Origin: a virus
Length of the DNA stretch: 48,351 nt
IMG/VR virus record: IMGVR_UViG_3300033571_027799
Location: 1 to 48,351 of that record
Direction: 5' to 3' (one strand)
The first letter of the stretch is position 1. Each line of letters opens with the position of its first letter. The notes below the pieces were generated by a model. That model was not told where the DNA came from. It made no database searches and saw only the letters and a list, made by a program, of their open reading frames with translations. Position numbers and translations under genes: made by a program. This document shows positions 15,272 through 22,574 of the stretch, piece by piece.

Positions 15272-16697
15272 TTACAATAAACCCATCTTTTTGATTTTTA
15301 GTATTGTGCATAAGTTCCAGTCTGGTTTTTCCTTCTGATATCTTAGCACACCAACCTTTCATATAACAATTAATATAATCATTATCGTCCAATCCACCAC
15401 CATGCCTACTAATGAGCGGTATTAACTTACGATTACCAGCGTCTGGTCCATCTTCAGCAATTTCCTCATCAGATTTTCTCTTAAAGATAGTAAAGTTACT
15501 ACATAGCCAAATGATTCTATCAGAACCACTGGCAGAATCCGTACTTTCTTTTGTTATGCCGTCTCTATTGAGCTGAATGAATGCGACTATGGGTATCTGA
15601 TATTTTACTGCAAAATTGTGTAATGCTGTCATCATGAATCCCAATACCTGATATTCTTTCATATCTTGGGACATTCCAACAGAATCCATCAATTTTAGAT
15701 AATCATAAAAGACTACACAATCTTTAGCTGTCCCATCGTCATTCAATCCTACTTCTTTAACTATCCATCGTCGCATAATTGATAACTGTTCATCGAAAGG
15801 CTTGCCGGCTATAACTTTATGATATAACGGCGCTTGTTCTAGTTCTTTCGTGATGTCTAAGATTTTTTTATGAAGAATGGGCGATTCAGCAAATTTACCG
15901 GTTTCAATTTTATTAATTTCGATTTCTGTACTCATAGCTAATAATCTATGGATATGATCAGCCTTACTCATCTCAGTATCCATATTAAGAACAGGTATTT
16001 TAAGCTTATTGGCTATATGAAAACCCATATTGTCTGATAACAGAGTTTTGCCCGTTTTGGGTCTTGCTCCGATAACATTAACTGTGCCTTTTCTTAAGCC
16101 TCCGCCAATAGCTTGGTCATAAATAGGAAATCCAGTAGATATGCCAACTTGATCAATCTTATTATCTTGTAGAAATTGAATATAATCAGCAATACCATCT
16201 CCGATAGTGGTAGGAGCATTATCATTATCATTGTTGAGCGAAGAAGAAAAACTAAAAATAGCATCTTCAGCAATACCAAGAATAGAAGATATAGATTCAC
16301 TACCATTTAGGTCTAAGATTTTATCTTGAGTATCCTTTAATTGCTTATGTAGCAGTCGTGCTATTTCTAATTTTCTTATCTTGGCTGCAAATTTTCTAAC
16401 ATTTTCTAAATTTACTGGAAAATCATATATAGCTTTTAGGTGCTGTGCTTCCTCTTTTCTAGATAGTATGTGAGAAAGCTCTAGTTCTTGAGCAGCAGAG
16501 TAGACAAGAGCTATATCTATTGATGGCTTATGATATTTTTCACAGATGTTTTTTAAACACCTATATAAAATTTGATTACTATCTACGGTAAAGGTGGTTT
16601 CACTAATTAGATCATTAATGTCCAAAAATGCATCTTCTCCGTAATGAAGAATGCCGCTTAGTATTGCTCTTTCTGATGATGGATCTGAGAGAATCAT
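15237..16697 (-). CDS. dnaB: Replicative DNA helicase, DnaB-like
   Basis: The 486-residue protein has an N-terminal DnaB domain (DPSSERAILSGILHYGEDAF, then the helical region through LEIARLLHKQL) and a C-terminal RecA-fold motor. The Walker A is GARPKTGKTLLSDNMG (near 210); VLNMDTEMSKADHIHRLLAM is motif H1a; VVFYDYLKLMDS is the Walker B; and VAFIQLNRDG is the DNA-binding/H3-like segment with a glutamine. Length and order match hexameric DnaB-family helicases. It overlaps the primase gene downstream and follows a small zinc-ribbon gene by 1 nt. The initial ATG has no competing start nearby. Confidence 0.95.
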   Translation of the reverse strand: MILSDPSSERAILSGILHYGEDAFLDINDLISETTFTVDSNQILYRCLKNICEKYHKPSIDIALVYSAAQELELSHILSRKEEAQHLKAIYDFPVNLENVRKFAAKIRKLEIARLLHKQLKDTQDKILDLNGSESISSILGIAEDAIFSFSSSLNNDNDNAPTTIGDGIADYIQFLQDNKIDQVGISTGFPIYDQAIGGGLRKGTVNVIGARPKTGKTLLSDNMGFHIANKLKIPVLNMDTEMSKADHIHRLLAMSTEIEINKIETGKFAESPILHKKILDITKELEQAPLYHKVIAGKPFDEQLSIMRRWIVKEVGLNDDGTAKDCVVFYDYLKLMDSVGMSQDMKEYQVLGFMMTALHNFAVKYQIPIVAFIQLNRDGITKESTDSASGSDRIIWLCSNFTIFKRKSDEEIAEDGPDAGNRKLIPLISRHGGGLDDNDYINCYMKGWCAKISEGKTRLELMHNTKNQKDGFIVNEHENKEISFV

Positions 16698-16698
16698 T

Positions 16699-17076
16699 TT
16701 ATCCTGCTTGTGTTGAACAGTTGTTACATTTATATCTTGATGGAGCGTCGGCCAGTGATGGACTCACGCTCTCTTTTTTCCCGCATACGCGACACACCAC
16801 ATCTATCATAGAACTTTCTCTAGATCGTGCGACTGGCGGTTTGTTACATAATATCTTATCTAGTTTAGAGTCTTCTTTGTGCATAGAGAACTCTGGCATG
16901 GATAAGAATTTATTATTAGTATCTTCTTTGTTCTTGTTCCTACTGCCCCTACTTTTTGTTTTCATCTTAGACACATTAGTCTCGGGCTGCTCTTTATTTG
17001 TTTGGTCATCTTCTGGAACCAGAGATTGTAATAGGGCTATTAGTTCCTTAATTTGTTTCAAATCATTAAGATCCAT
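16699..17076 (-). CDS. Hypothetical protein with C-terminal zinc ribbon
   Basis: A 125-residue protein with an N-terminal short helix (DLNDLKQIKELIALLQSLVP), a long charged, low-complexity middle (Lys, Glu, Asn, Ser) and a C-terminal C-x2-C-x16-C-x2-C zinc ribbon (VCRVCGKKES ... YKCNNCSTQ). It sits between the helicase and a helical unknown in the replication operon. A helicase-loading, single-strand-binding or late-transcription accessory role is possible, but nothing in the sequence decides it. Confidence 0.65.
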   Translation of the reverse strand: MDLNDLKQIKELIALLQSLVPEDDQTNKEQPETNVSKMKTKSRGSRNKNKEDTNNKFLSMPEFSMHKEDSKLDKILCNKPPVARSRESSMIDVVCRVCGKKESVSPSLADAPSRYKCNNCSTQAG

Positions 17077-17554
17077 GCTTCACCTTTGTTTTTTGAATAG
17101 ATAACAGAATATTAGAAAGATTATTCAAGCTATTAGCGATATATGAAAGCCTATCGATTCTTTGTTTAGAATATTTCTTAATACTATTTAAGCTAGAAGC
17201 TTTTTCATTGTGCTTTATAGCCTGAAGAGATTTTTCTATGTAGCCATACCCCTTGTAGTTATTAATTTCATCTGCAATAGTTTCTTTAATATTCTCTTCC
17301 GACCAATTATGTCGAGCGATTTCTCTATTAATAGTTCTCTGAATATGAAAACTAAACTGGCCTAACCTATAAGATATTTGCGCACAATCTTCTGGAGATA
17401 ATTTTTCTAATTGATCTCTACCCATAGTTAAATAAGTATTAAGTTCTTCTTCTGGCATTGAGGTAGAAGAATATTGTGGTAATGCTATACTTTTTTCATA
17501 ATCGTCTAGAATAGCATCCCAATACTGTACCTCTTCTTTTGATGTCTTAGCCAT
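17066..17554 (-). CDS. Hypothetical all-helical protein in the replication operon
   Basis: The 162-residue product is predicted mostly helical, with a conserved-looking core (EEELNTYLTMGRDQLEKLSP, then QISYRLGQFSFHIQRTINRE) and a basic C-terminal coil. It overlaps the upstream nuclease gene by 8 nt and the downstream zinc-ribbon gene by 11 nt. No motif is recognised. Its place between a recombinase-nuclease pair and the helicase suggests a loader or mediator protein. Confidence 0.6.
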   Translation of the reverse strand: MAKTSKEEVQYWDAILDDYEKSIALPQYSSTSMPEEELNTYLTMGRDQLEKLSPEDCAQISYRLGQFSFHIQRTINREIARHNWSEENIKETIADEINNYKGYGYIEKSLQAIKHNEKASSLNSIKKYSKQRIDRLSYIANSLNNLSNILLSIQKTKVKHGS

Positions 17555-17954
17555 TATTCAATCTCCCCTGCCATTGCTCTAATGCTTCATTATAAGGGAA
17601 TACTATCTGTCTTATATTATTAATCTCACACCACTCTGTCTTTTCTCTATCTCTTTTTTGAGATTTTAAGAATCCTAATTGGGTATTGTGGTAAAAACCA
17701 ACAAATTTATAATGCTGTTCGCCATGAACTTCTATACAGGTTTTTATTAAGGGCAAATAAAAATCTAAATATAAGGTCTCAGATTTTCTTAATTGTATAG
17801 GAACTTCTTCTAAGATTTGAAGAGTAGGGAAATGATTAGTTATCAGATCCCTAGCCTTGATATGAAATGTAGACTTGTGATCTATTTTACCCTTGGCCAT
17901 ATGTCCTGTCAAGTGCCAAGAATGAGAATTTCCGTCCAAATCCCTAATAATCAT
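17547..17954 (-). CDS. Small Vsr/DUF559-like PD-(D/E)XK nuclease
   Basis: This 135-residue protein has the nuclease core LYLDFYLPLIKTCIEVHGEQ: D in the first strand, E-V-H-G in the second, then QHYKFVGFYH. It continues with DREKTEWCEINNIRQIVFPY, the usual helix and strand of the Vsr/DUF559 fold. Unlike the larger relative at 42-848 it has no NUMOD or HTH part. It overlaps the RecA-like gene by 4 nt and the helical unknown by 8 nt, so it is a fixed member of the replication operon rather than an obvious mobile insert. A repair or recombination nuclease is likely; the substrate is unknown. Confidence 0.75.
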   Translation of the reverse strand: MIIRDLDGNSHSWHLTGHMAKGKIDHKSTFHIKARDLITNHFPTLQILEEVPIQLRKSETLYLDFYLPLIKTCIEVHGEQHYKFVGFYHNTQLGFLKSQKRDREKTEWCEINNIRQIVFPYNEALEQWQGRLNNG

Positions 17955-18970
17955 TTGATACCCATTGTCTCTTTAACAGATTTCCATAGTTCATCGTATA
18001 CTTTGGGATTCTCTAGGAGATAGCTTCTAACCTTTTCAGTTCCTTGAAATTTTGGCTTATCTGCTACTCCTATAAGAGTATACCAAGCACCACCTTTTTG
18101 TATTAAGCCAATATCTGAAGCTAAATTAATTAACTCCATATTTTTATCTACTCCTTGACCATATCTTAAATAGCTGGTAATAGTAGCTCCAGGAGCACCC
18201 AAAGCAGAACATAATACTTGCCATTCAACTTCTTGTCCTATTTGTGTACTATCGGCACTTAAAACCCAAGGCTTGAAAGTTTTTGCTCTGAGCTTAACGT
18301 CAGTTTGATAAGCAATAGCCTGCCCAGACTTCTCCTTAAATTCTGCACCATATCCAGTAGGATTACCCATTAAGTGAGTAATACCTATGACTATATTTTT
18401 ATTGACAGGTATAACATTTGCTACTTTTCTACAAAATTTAGCCAATAACTTAGCCCCATCTGCTCTCTGCATCTTATCCATATCTGATGTTATTTCTGCT
18501 TCAGTACATAATGCAGAATATGAGTCGATGATCATTACGGATCCGGGAATTTCATTTATAATTCTTTCTGCTATTTGTAGATATTCTTCAGCATGTAGTA
18601 TTTTGCCCTGCTGAGAACCTATGACATGAAATTTATCAAGATTTAATCCTGGAATACCTTCTAAATCTCTTTTTTTCAATCTACCTTCTATGTTTAGATA
18701 ATACACTTCTCTGCCGTCTTTGAATGATCCATATGCGTATTCTAATTTTTGAGCTGTTGCACAGAAGTCTAGCGAGGTTGTAGTTTTACCGCATTTGGGC
18801 TGTCCCGTTAATACAACAAAGCTACCTTCTGGGATACCACCATTTAAAATAATGTCTAGAGATGGACTTACAGGAATAGTTAATACCTTTTTATCTACTA
18901 TAGCATTACCACTCAGAATAATATTATCACCAAAATTTTTTGTCACATCTTCTTTAAGTGCCATTATCAA
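17951..18970 (-). CDS. RecA/UvsX-like recombinase
   Basis: The 339-residue recombinase has Walker A GQPKCGKTTT (56-65), preceded by LDIILNGGIPEGSFVVLT, which is typical of RecA/UvsX. Walker B is SVMIIDSYSALC; IVIGITHLMGNPTGYG follows (L1/L2 side); and the C-terminal part has QEVEWQVLCSALGAPG. It forms filaments on ssDNA for recombination-dependent replication and repair. It overlaps the next gene upstream by 17 nt. Two ATGs (18970 and 18964) are possible starts, differing by two residues. It heads a unit with the Vsr-like nuclease, and the SSB and Cas4-like nuclease elsewhere in the block are likely partners. Confidence 0.92.
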   Translation of the reverse strand: MIMALKEDVTKNFGDNIILSGNAIVDKKVLTIPVSPSLDIILNGGIPEGSFVVLTGQPKCGKTTTSLDFCATAQKLEYAYGSFKDGREVYYLNIEGRLKKRDLEGIPGLNLDKFHVIGSQQGKILHAEEYLQIAERIINEIPGSVMIIDSYSALCTEAEITSDMDKMQRADGAKLLAKFCRKVANVIPVNKNIVIGITHLMGNPTGYGAEFKEKSGQAIAYQTDVKLRAKTFKPWVLSADSTQIGQEVEWQVLCSALGAPGATITSYLRYGQGVDKNMELINLASDIGLIQKGGAWYTLIGVADKPKFQGTEKVRSYLLENPKVYDELWKSVKETMGIK

Positions 18971-19382
18971 TATCCTTTAGCTTATTTATGATAGTTTTTT
19001 TATCTACAGATGATTTACGAAAAGATACTACTTCTTTTCTTTCTAATTCTAATGTTAGTTCAGTATTTTCAGCATCCAAAAGTCTTTGTTTTGTTTCTAT
19101 TATAGGAATGAGATGGGGTGCTCGCAGAGAATAAATATTTTGTGCCTTCGTATCCTGTAAAGCGTTAATAATAGCTTTTGCGCTATACTTTTTTAAAAGA
19201 GAATGAGCAGATGCTATCTGATTCCTATAATATTTTTCCCAAGCTGGAGTTGTCCAAAACCTATAATGTAAATCGGACTTGTCTTTTTTAGCTTTATTCT
19301 CACATATAATTTCTGTTATATATTGAGCAGCAGATACTGTTTTACCATTAGAATACCTAGACGGATATTTGGTATTTTTCAT
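18954..19382 (-). CDS. Hypothetical protein
   Basis: The 142-residue product has a basic N-terminus (KNTKYPSRYSNGKTVSAAQY), a central stretch with RFWTTPAWEKYYRNQIASAH and a C-terminal helix rich in Leu and Glu. SAKAIINALQDTKAQNIYSL looks like a small helical domain. It overlaps its neighbours by 4 and 17 nt, tying it to recombinase expression. I recognise no family. The W-x-x-Y-Y and R-x-P-H-L-I-P-I elements suggest a conserved DNA- or protein-binding surface. Confidence 0.6.
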   Translation of the reverse strand: MKNTKYPSRYSNGKTVSAAQYITEIICENKAKKDKSDLHYRFWTTPAWEKYYRNQIASAHSLLKKYSAKAIINALQDTKAQNIYSLRAPHLIPIIETKQRLLDAENTELTLELERKEVVSFRKSSVDKKTIINKLKDIDNGT

Positions 19383-19738
19383 TTTTTATTTGGTCTAAAA
19401 ATTCCTTTTTGATCGTCTGTTCGTCCATTAGACTTTAGTCTTTTTTTCATTTCGTCGCCCACTTCTGAAGCTTCTTTAGTCATGATAGCTACAGAATTAT
19501 TCTTTTTTCCAGAAGTATGAGTAATCATTAGGTCTTTAGCTTTAGGACCAGGAACTACTGAAGATTTTACAGTTTTAAGATCTTCTGTCTCTGGTGTTTT
19601 AGACTGGGCATATTTCTCAAGCGTAGATACTATCTGTTTTTCTAAAAGATTAAGTTCTTCTGCTATCTGATTAGTAATCATTCCCTGACTATCTAGCCAA
19701 CGAATAGCATATATTTGTGTTTTGTTTAGCTTCGACAT
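19379..19738 (-). CDS. Small HTH-containing hypothetical protein
   Basis: Starting at the ATG at 19738 (GGGAG about 9 nt upstream) gives 119 residues; the longer reading from 19762 enters the preceding gene. Residues about 6-45 (TQIYAIRWLDSQGMITNQIA, then EELNLLEKQIVSTLEKY) look like a helix-turn-helix of the kind used by phage regulators. The rest is a basic, disordered tail ending RTDDQKGIFRPNKK. It may bind DNA in transcription control or replication. Confidence 0.6.
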   Translation of the reverse strand: MSKLNKTQIYAIRWLDSQGMITNQIAEELNLLEKQIVSTLEKYAQSKTPETEDLKTVKSSVVPGPKAKDLMITHTSGKKNNSVAIMTKEASEVGDEMKKRLKSNGRTDDQKGIFRPNKK

Positions 19739-19739
19739 A

Positions 19740-20123
19740 TTATTCCATCTCCCTTTCTGCATTATGTAGCCAAGCTACATTTTTGGTTTTTAAAAATTTA
19801 ATATACAGACTAAAAGCTTTAGCACTAATATCTCTAAATTTATCGTTATTTTTGCAAACTCTCTCTAAGAATCCATTCGATTTCTCTGCACCGTATAAAG
19901 ATATTGGATTATAAGCTTTACCATTATTATTGATCTTAATAGAAAACCTAACAGAATTATCATCCCTAACAATTTTTTTTGCCATAATTTTATTGTTAGA
20001 CATATCACTAATGCGTGGATTATGATCAGAGTCTAAAAAATCTTCTAGTCCAGCTAGAGTATAATATTCGTTCTCTTCTATTTTATTCTGAATATTTTGT
20101 TGAAAGATAAAACTATCATCCAT
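19740..20123 (-). CDS. Hypothetical protein
   Basis: A 127-residue acidic-to-neutral protein of unknown role. Segments YYTLAGLEDFLDSDHNPRIS and VRFSIKINNNGKAYNPISLY suggest a small alpha/beta domain, followed by a helical C-terminus (AKAFSLYIKFLKTKNVAWLH). It overlaps the gene upstream by 8 nt and is followed by the HTH gene. No family is recognised. Confidence 0.6.
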   Translation of the reverse strand: MDDSFIFQQNIQNKIEENEYYTLAGLEDFLDSDHNPRISDMSNNKIMAKKIVRDDNSVRFSIKINNNGKAYNPISLYGAEKSNGFLERVCKNNDKFRDISAKAFSLYIKFLKTKNVAWLHNAEREME

Positions 20124-20463
20124 CTTGAATCTCCTTTGTGTTTATATCTGATTCATTGGCCGACGAAGTCATACATTTTTCCATATGATCAAAAAATGCA
20201 GACATATATTCATTATAGTCTTTATTTGCTGGAACAGGAATGTGATAATTTTTGCGACAAATACTTTTTGAGCCAATTTTTTCTCCCTGATCATTTTCCT
20301 CTAAAACATTAGCAATAACATTAATCACAATTTCGTGTCTACAAGATATTAATTTTTGATCTTCTAGTGCCAGTTGTTCAGCAAGTGATGGATTAAAATT
20401 ATCGCCACTCATCTTTTCTAGATAAGTATGCAATTGTTCTATGTCTTTATCTGTAAGTTCCAT
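20116..20463 (-). CDS. Hypothetical protein
   Basis: The 115-residue product starts MELTDKDIEQLHTYLEKMSG, a helix, then LISCRHEIVINVIANVLEEN, an alpha/beta stretch, and ends with a helical segment containing EYMSAFFDHMEKCM. No motif is recognised. The gene starts 3 nt after the FmdB-like gene ends and overlaps the next gene by 8 nt. Confidence 0.6.
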   Translation of the reverse strand: MELTDKDIEQLHTYLEKMSGDNFNPSLAEQLALEDQKLISCRHEIVINVIANVLEENDQGEKIGSKSICRKNYHIPVPANKDYNEYMSAFFDHMEKCMTSSANESDINTKEIQDG

Positions 20464-20466
20464 ATT

Positions 20467-20814
20467 TTATGTCCATTTAATCTTAGGTTGTTTTTTCATT
20501 CTACTCATACCAGAAGGCAGATCTTTACTAGATTGTTCTTCTTTGTATTTATTATGTTTGATATTTAATGCTTGTTTATGATCATCGCTTAATTTATCTC
20601 TATTTCTATTAGCAATATCTCCGATAGTTTTTAGTTCATTATCAGATTTTTTAATAGAGGTATTAAGAGATATCAGATCTTCTCTATATAATCTATATGT
20701 GCCATTTGACTTATTGCAATATGAGCATTTAGCATTCTCTTGATATTCTCTAATGCTACAGATAACCTCAAATTTTTTGTTGCACTTATCGCAATAGTAG
20801 GAATATTCAGGCAT
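20467..20814 (-). CDS. FmdB-like zinc-ribbon protein
   Basis: The 115-residue product begins MPEYSYYCDKCNKKFEVICS, which matches the FmdB/CxxC_CXXC_SSSS family (start M-P-x-Y-x-Y-x-C-x-x-C). A second C-x2-C (AKCSYCNKS) completes a single zinc ribbon near residue 30. The remaining 70 residues are charged and probably disordered, ending MKKQPKIKWT. Family members are small putative regulators of unclear biochemical role and are common in phages. Its start overlaps the HNH gene stop by 8 nt. Confidence 0.8.
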   Translation of the reverse strand: MPEYSYYCDKCNKKFEVICSIREYQENAKCSYCNKSNGTYRLYREDLISLNTSIKKSDNELKTIGDIANRNRDKLSDDHKQALNIKHNKYKEEQSSKDLPSGMSRMKKQPKIKWT

Positions 20815-21406
20815 TTGAATTAGTGTAAGAATAAGATTCTGGAAGATAAATTGACCACTCTGATGGTATGTCCGATCTTATCTTAAGTAAGAAGTGGGTG
20901 ATTGGCAAGTACTTAGGACTCTTATCTGGAACAATAGGCATATTTTTAAGAGGCATATTAGCCTGTTTGGGTGTTCTATTTCCTTTATTACGATTACATT
21001 CAATACATGCAGTAACAATATTAGTCCAAGTGGTTGGAGACCCTATCATATTTTTCCATAATGATTTAGGTATAACGTGATCATAAGTTAATTTATTAAT
21101 ATCTTTCTTGAGACCACAATATTGACAGCTATAATTATCTCTAATAAATAAATTTTTTCTAGAAAAATTCACTTTCTGATTATGTATTCTAAAATAATGA
21201 GATGTTTTAGCTACTGCTGGTACAGGAAATTTTTTCCCATTAGGACCACTGATATAATCGTTTTTATAAAAGTCAATAACTTCTATGCTTAAATCATGTT
21301 TATAATCATAATTCATAGACCATACTAATGCTCTTTTCCAATTCACAATACTAAGTGGGGTATAGTCGGCATTCAAAATTAAGCACTTACTATTTTCTGG
21401 TCTCAT
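20807..21406 (-). CDS. HNH endonuclease
   Basis: This 199-residue protein contains a complete HNH core: NLFIRDNYSCQYCGLKKDIN, then LTYDHVIPKSLWK (the catalytic D-H), followed by TNIVTACIECNRNKGNRTPK (N and the second zinc C-x2-C). The N-terminal domain (CLILNADYTPLSIVNWKRAL) is a conserved extension of stand-alone bacterial and phage HNH proteins. It overlaps the PhoH gene by 17 nt and the FmdB-like gene by 8 nt. It could be a homing enzyme, or a phage or host DNA nuclease. The tight overlap argues for a resident function. Confidence 0.9.
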   Translation of the reverse strand: MRPENSKCLILNADYTPLSIVNWKRALVWSMNYDYKHDLSIEVIDFYKNDYISGPNGKKFPVPAVAKTSHYFRIHNQKVNFSRKNLFIRDNYSCQYCGLKKDINKLTYDHVIPKSLWKNMIGSPTTWTNIVTACIECNRNKGNRTPKQANMPLKNMPIVPDKSPKYLPITHFLLKIRSDIPSEWSIYLPESYSYTNSNA

Positions 21407-22175
21407 TTTCGTAACTATCTAGTCTTCCTAAGATTTTGGCAATAATGGGATTTCTTACAATATCGGAGAATTCTAATCTTGATACCCCTATTCCTTCGAC
21501 ACCTTCTAATCGACTAACCATATCATAAAATCCACCTTGCAAATGTCTTTGTAGATCTGATTGACTAACATCTCCAGTTAATACCATCTTACTTTCTTTA
21601 CCTAATCTTGTTAATAACATTTTAAGCTGTTCATATGAAGCATTTTGACATTCATCAGCAACAATAAAACAGTTATTAAAGTTTCTGCCTCTCATTAATC
21701 CTAGTGGAACAATTTCTATTCTATTGTTTAATTTTAGTGATGCGTATTGTCCAGCAGATATGAAGTGATTAACTTCGTCTAATATGGGCAATAGGTATGG
21801 ATGTAATTTAGTATCAGCATCTCCTGGTAAAAATCCTATCTTTTCTCCAGCTTCTACTACTGGTCTTGTAATAACAATCTTTCTAACTCTTTCATCCAAT
21901 AAGTATTCTAAAGCCATACCAATAGCGATATGCGTTTTTCCACTACCGGCTACTCCTTGACAAAATGTAATACTATTTTCAGCTACTGTTCTAATGTATT
22001 CAATCTGATTGGGACTTCTTGGTTTAAGCCTATTACGATAAGCTTCTCCAACCGGCTTGATGTTATTTGTTACATCAATCACCTTGGTCTTTTTATTAGA
22101 CCGTTTTGGTTTTTTTCTCAAGAGCAGGCCCTTTATATAAGTAATAGTATTAACTCTTGTACTATTATTATACAC
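21390..22175 (-). CDS. phoH: PhoH-like ATPase
   Basis: This PhoH-family P-loop ATPase has Walker A GVAGSGKTHIAIG, KIVITRPVVEAGEKIGFLPG (the hallmark R-P-x-x-x-x-G-E-x-x-G-F-L-P-G) and FIVADECQNASYEQLKMLLT (Walker B D-E-x-Q-N). KMVLTGDVSQSDL follows. The family is frequent in phages and is linked to RNA metabolism or phosphate stress; its precise role is unsettled. The GTG at 22175 is the longest start but lies within a GGTGTATAAT promoter-like element and lacks a ribosome-binding site. A TTG at 22121 with AAAGGG 7 nt upstream is an alternative that removes 18 residues. Confidence 0.9.
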   Translation of the reverse strand: MYNNSTRVNTITYIKGLLLRKKPKRSNKKTKVIDVTNNIKPVGEAYRNRLKPRSPNQIEYIRTVAENSITFCQGVAGSGKTHIAIGMALEYLLDERVRKIVITRPVVEAGEKIGFLPGDADTKLHPYLLPILDEVNHFISAGQYASLKLNNRIEIVPLGLMRGRNFNNCFIVADECQNASYEQLKMLLTRLGKESKMVLTGDVSQSDLQRHLQGGFYDMVSRLEGVEGIGVSRLEFSDIVRNPIIAKILGRLDSYENETRK

Positions 22176-22177
22176 CT
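22167..22177 (-). promoter_or_regulatory. GGTGTATA-type late-promoter-like element before phoH
   Basis: The minus strand reads AATAGGTGTATAATAATAG, which includes a TATAAT hexamer without a clear -35 box. It lies 50 nt upstream of the TTG start candidate of phoH and is one of eight related elements in this window. Confidence 0.45.
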
Positions 22178-22204
22178 ATTATTGTGCCGACTATAAGAAT
22201 AAAA

Positions 22205-22573
22205 TTATTTGACCAATAAATATTTATCTAGTTTTGGAGATTCCCATCCGTCTGGTTTTAAAACTTTTCCATCTTCTCTTTTTCTAACTTTTCCTGTTGT
22301 TGAATCTATCTTGGCAAAATTAGTTTTCATAACTTCATTCCATGCCCCTTCTCCATCTGCGCCCAAAGAATGTATTGCCCCAATAGTAACTACCAAAATA
22401 TCAATTAATGCATCAAGTTGTTCAACATTATTTTTTTCATCAACAGCATGATTAAGTTCTGATACTTCTTCTGCAATTAGGTTGCGATATAGATTATATT
22501 GAGACTCATTAAAAGTCTTAACAGACTGATCACAAGCAACCATAAATTTTTCTTGATCTTGAAACGGATTCAT
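22205..22573 (-). CDS. MazG-like NTP pyrophosphohydrolase
   Basis: The 122-residue product (ATG at 22573, one nt after the NrdA stop) has the all-alpha NTP-PPase metal site: LIAEEVSELNHAVDEKNNVE (E-E-x-x-E) followed by LDALIDILVVTIGAIHSLG (D-x-x-x-D). The C-terminal part (AWNEVMKTNFAKID, then KVRKREDGKVLKPDGW) is typical of phage MazG-like proteins. They hydrolyse dNTPs or (p)ppGpp-like nucleotides and sit beside ribonucleotide reductase genes. Here the gene is coupled to nrdA. A start at 22594 is possible but overlaps nrdA without a better ribosome-binding site. Confidence 0.85.
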   Translation of the reverse strand: MNPFQDQEKFMVACDQSVKTFNESQYNLYRNLIAEEVSELNHAVDEKNNVEQLDALIDILVVTIGAIHSLGADGEGAWNEVMKTNFAKIDSTTGKVRKREDGKVLKPDGWESPKLDKYLLVK

Positions 22574-22574
22574 T

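Noticed and set aside
16628-17104. A plus-strand ORF opposite the zinc-ribbon gene
   Set aside because: It is antisense to well-supported minus-strand genes and shows no domain.
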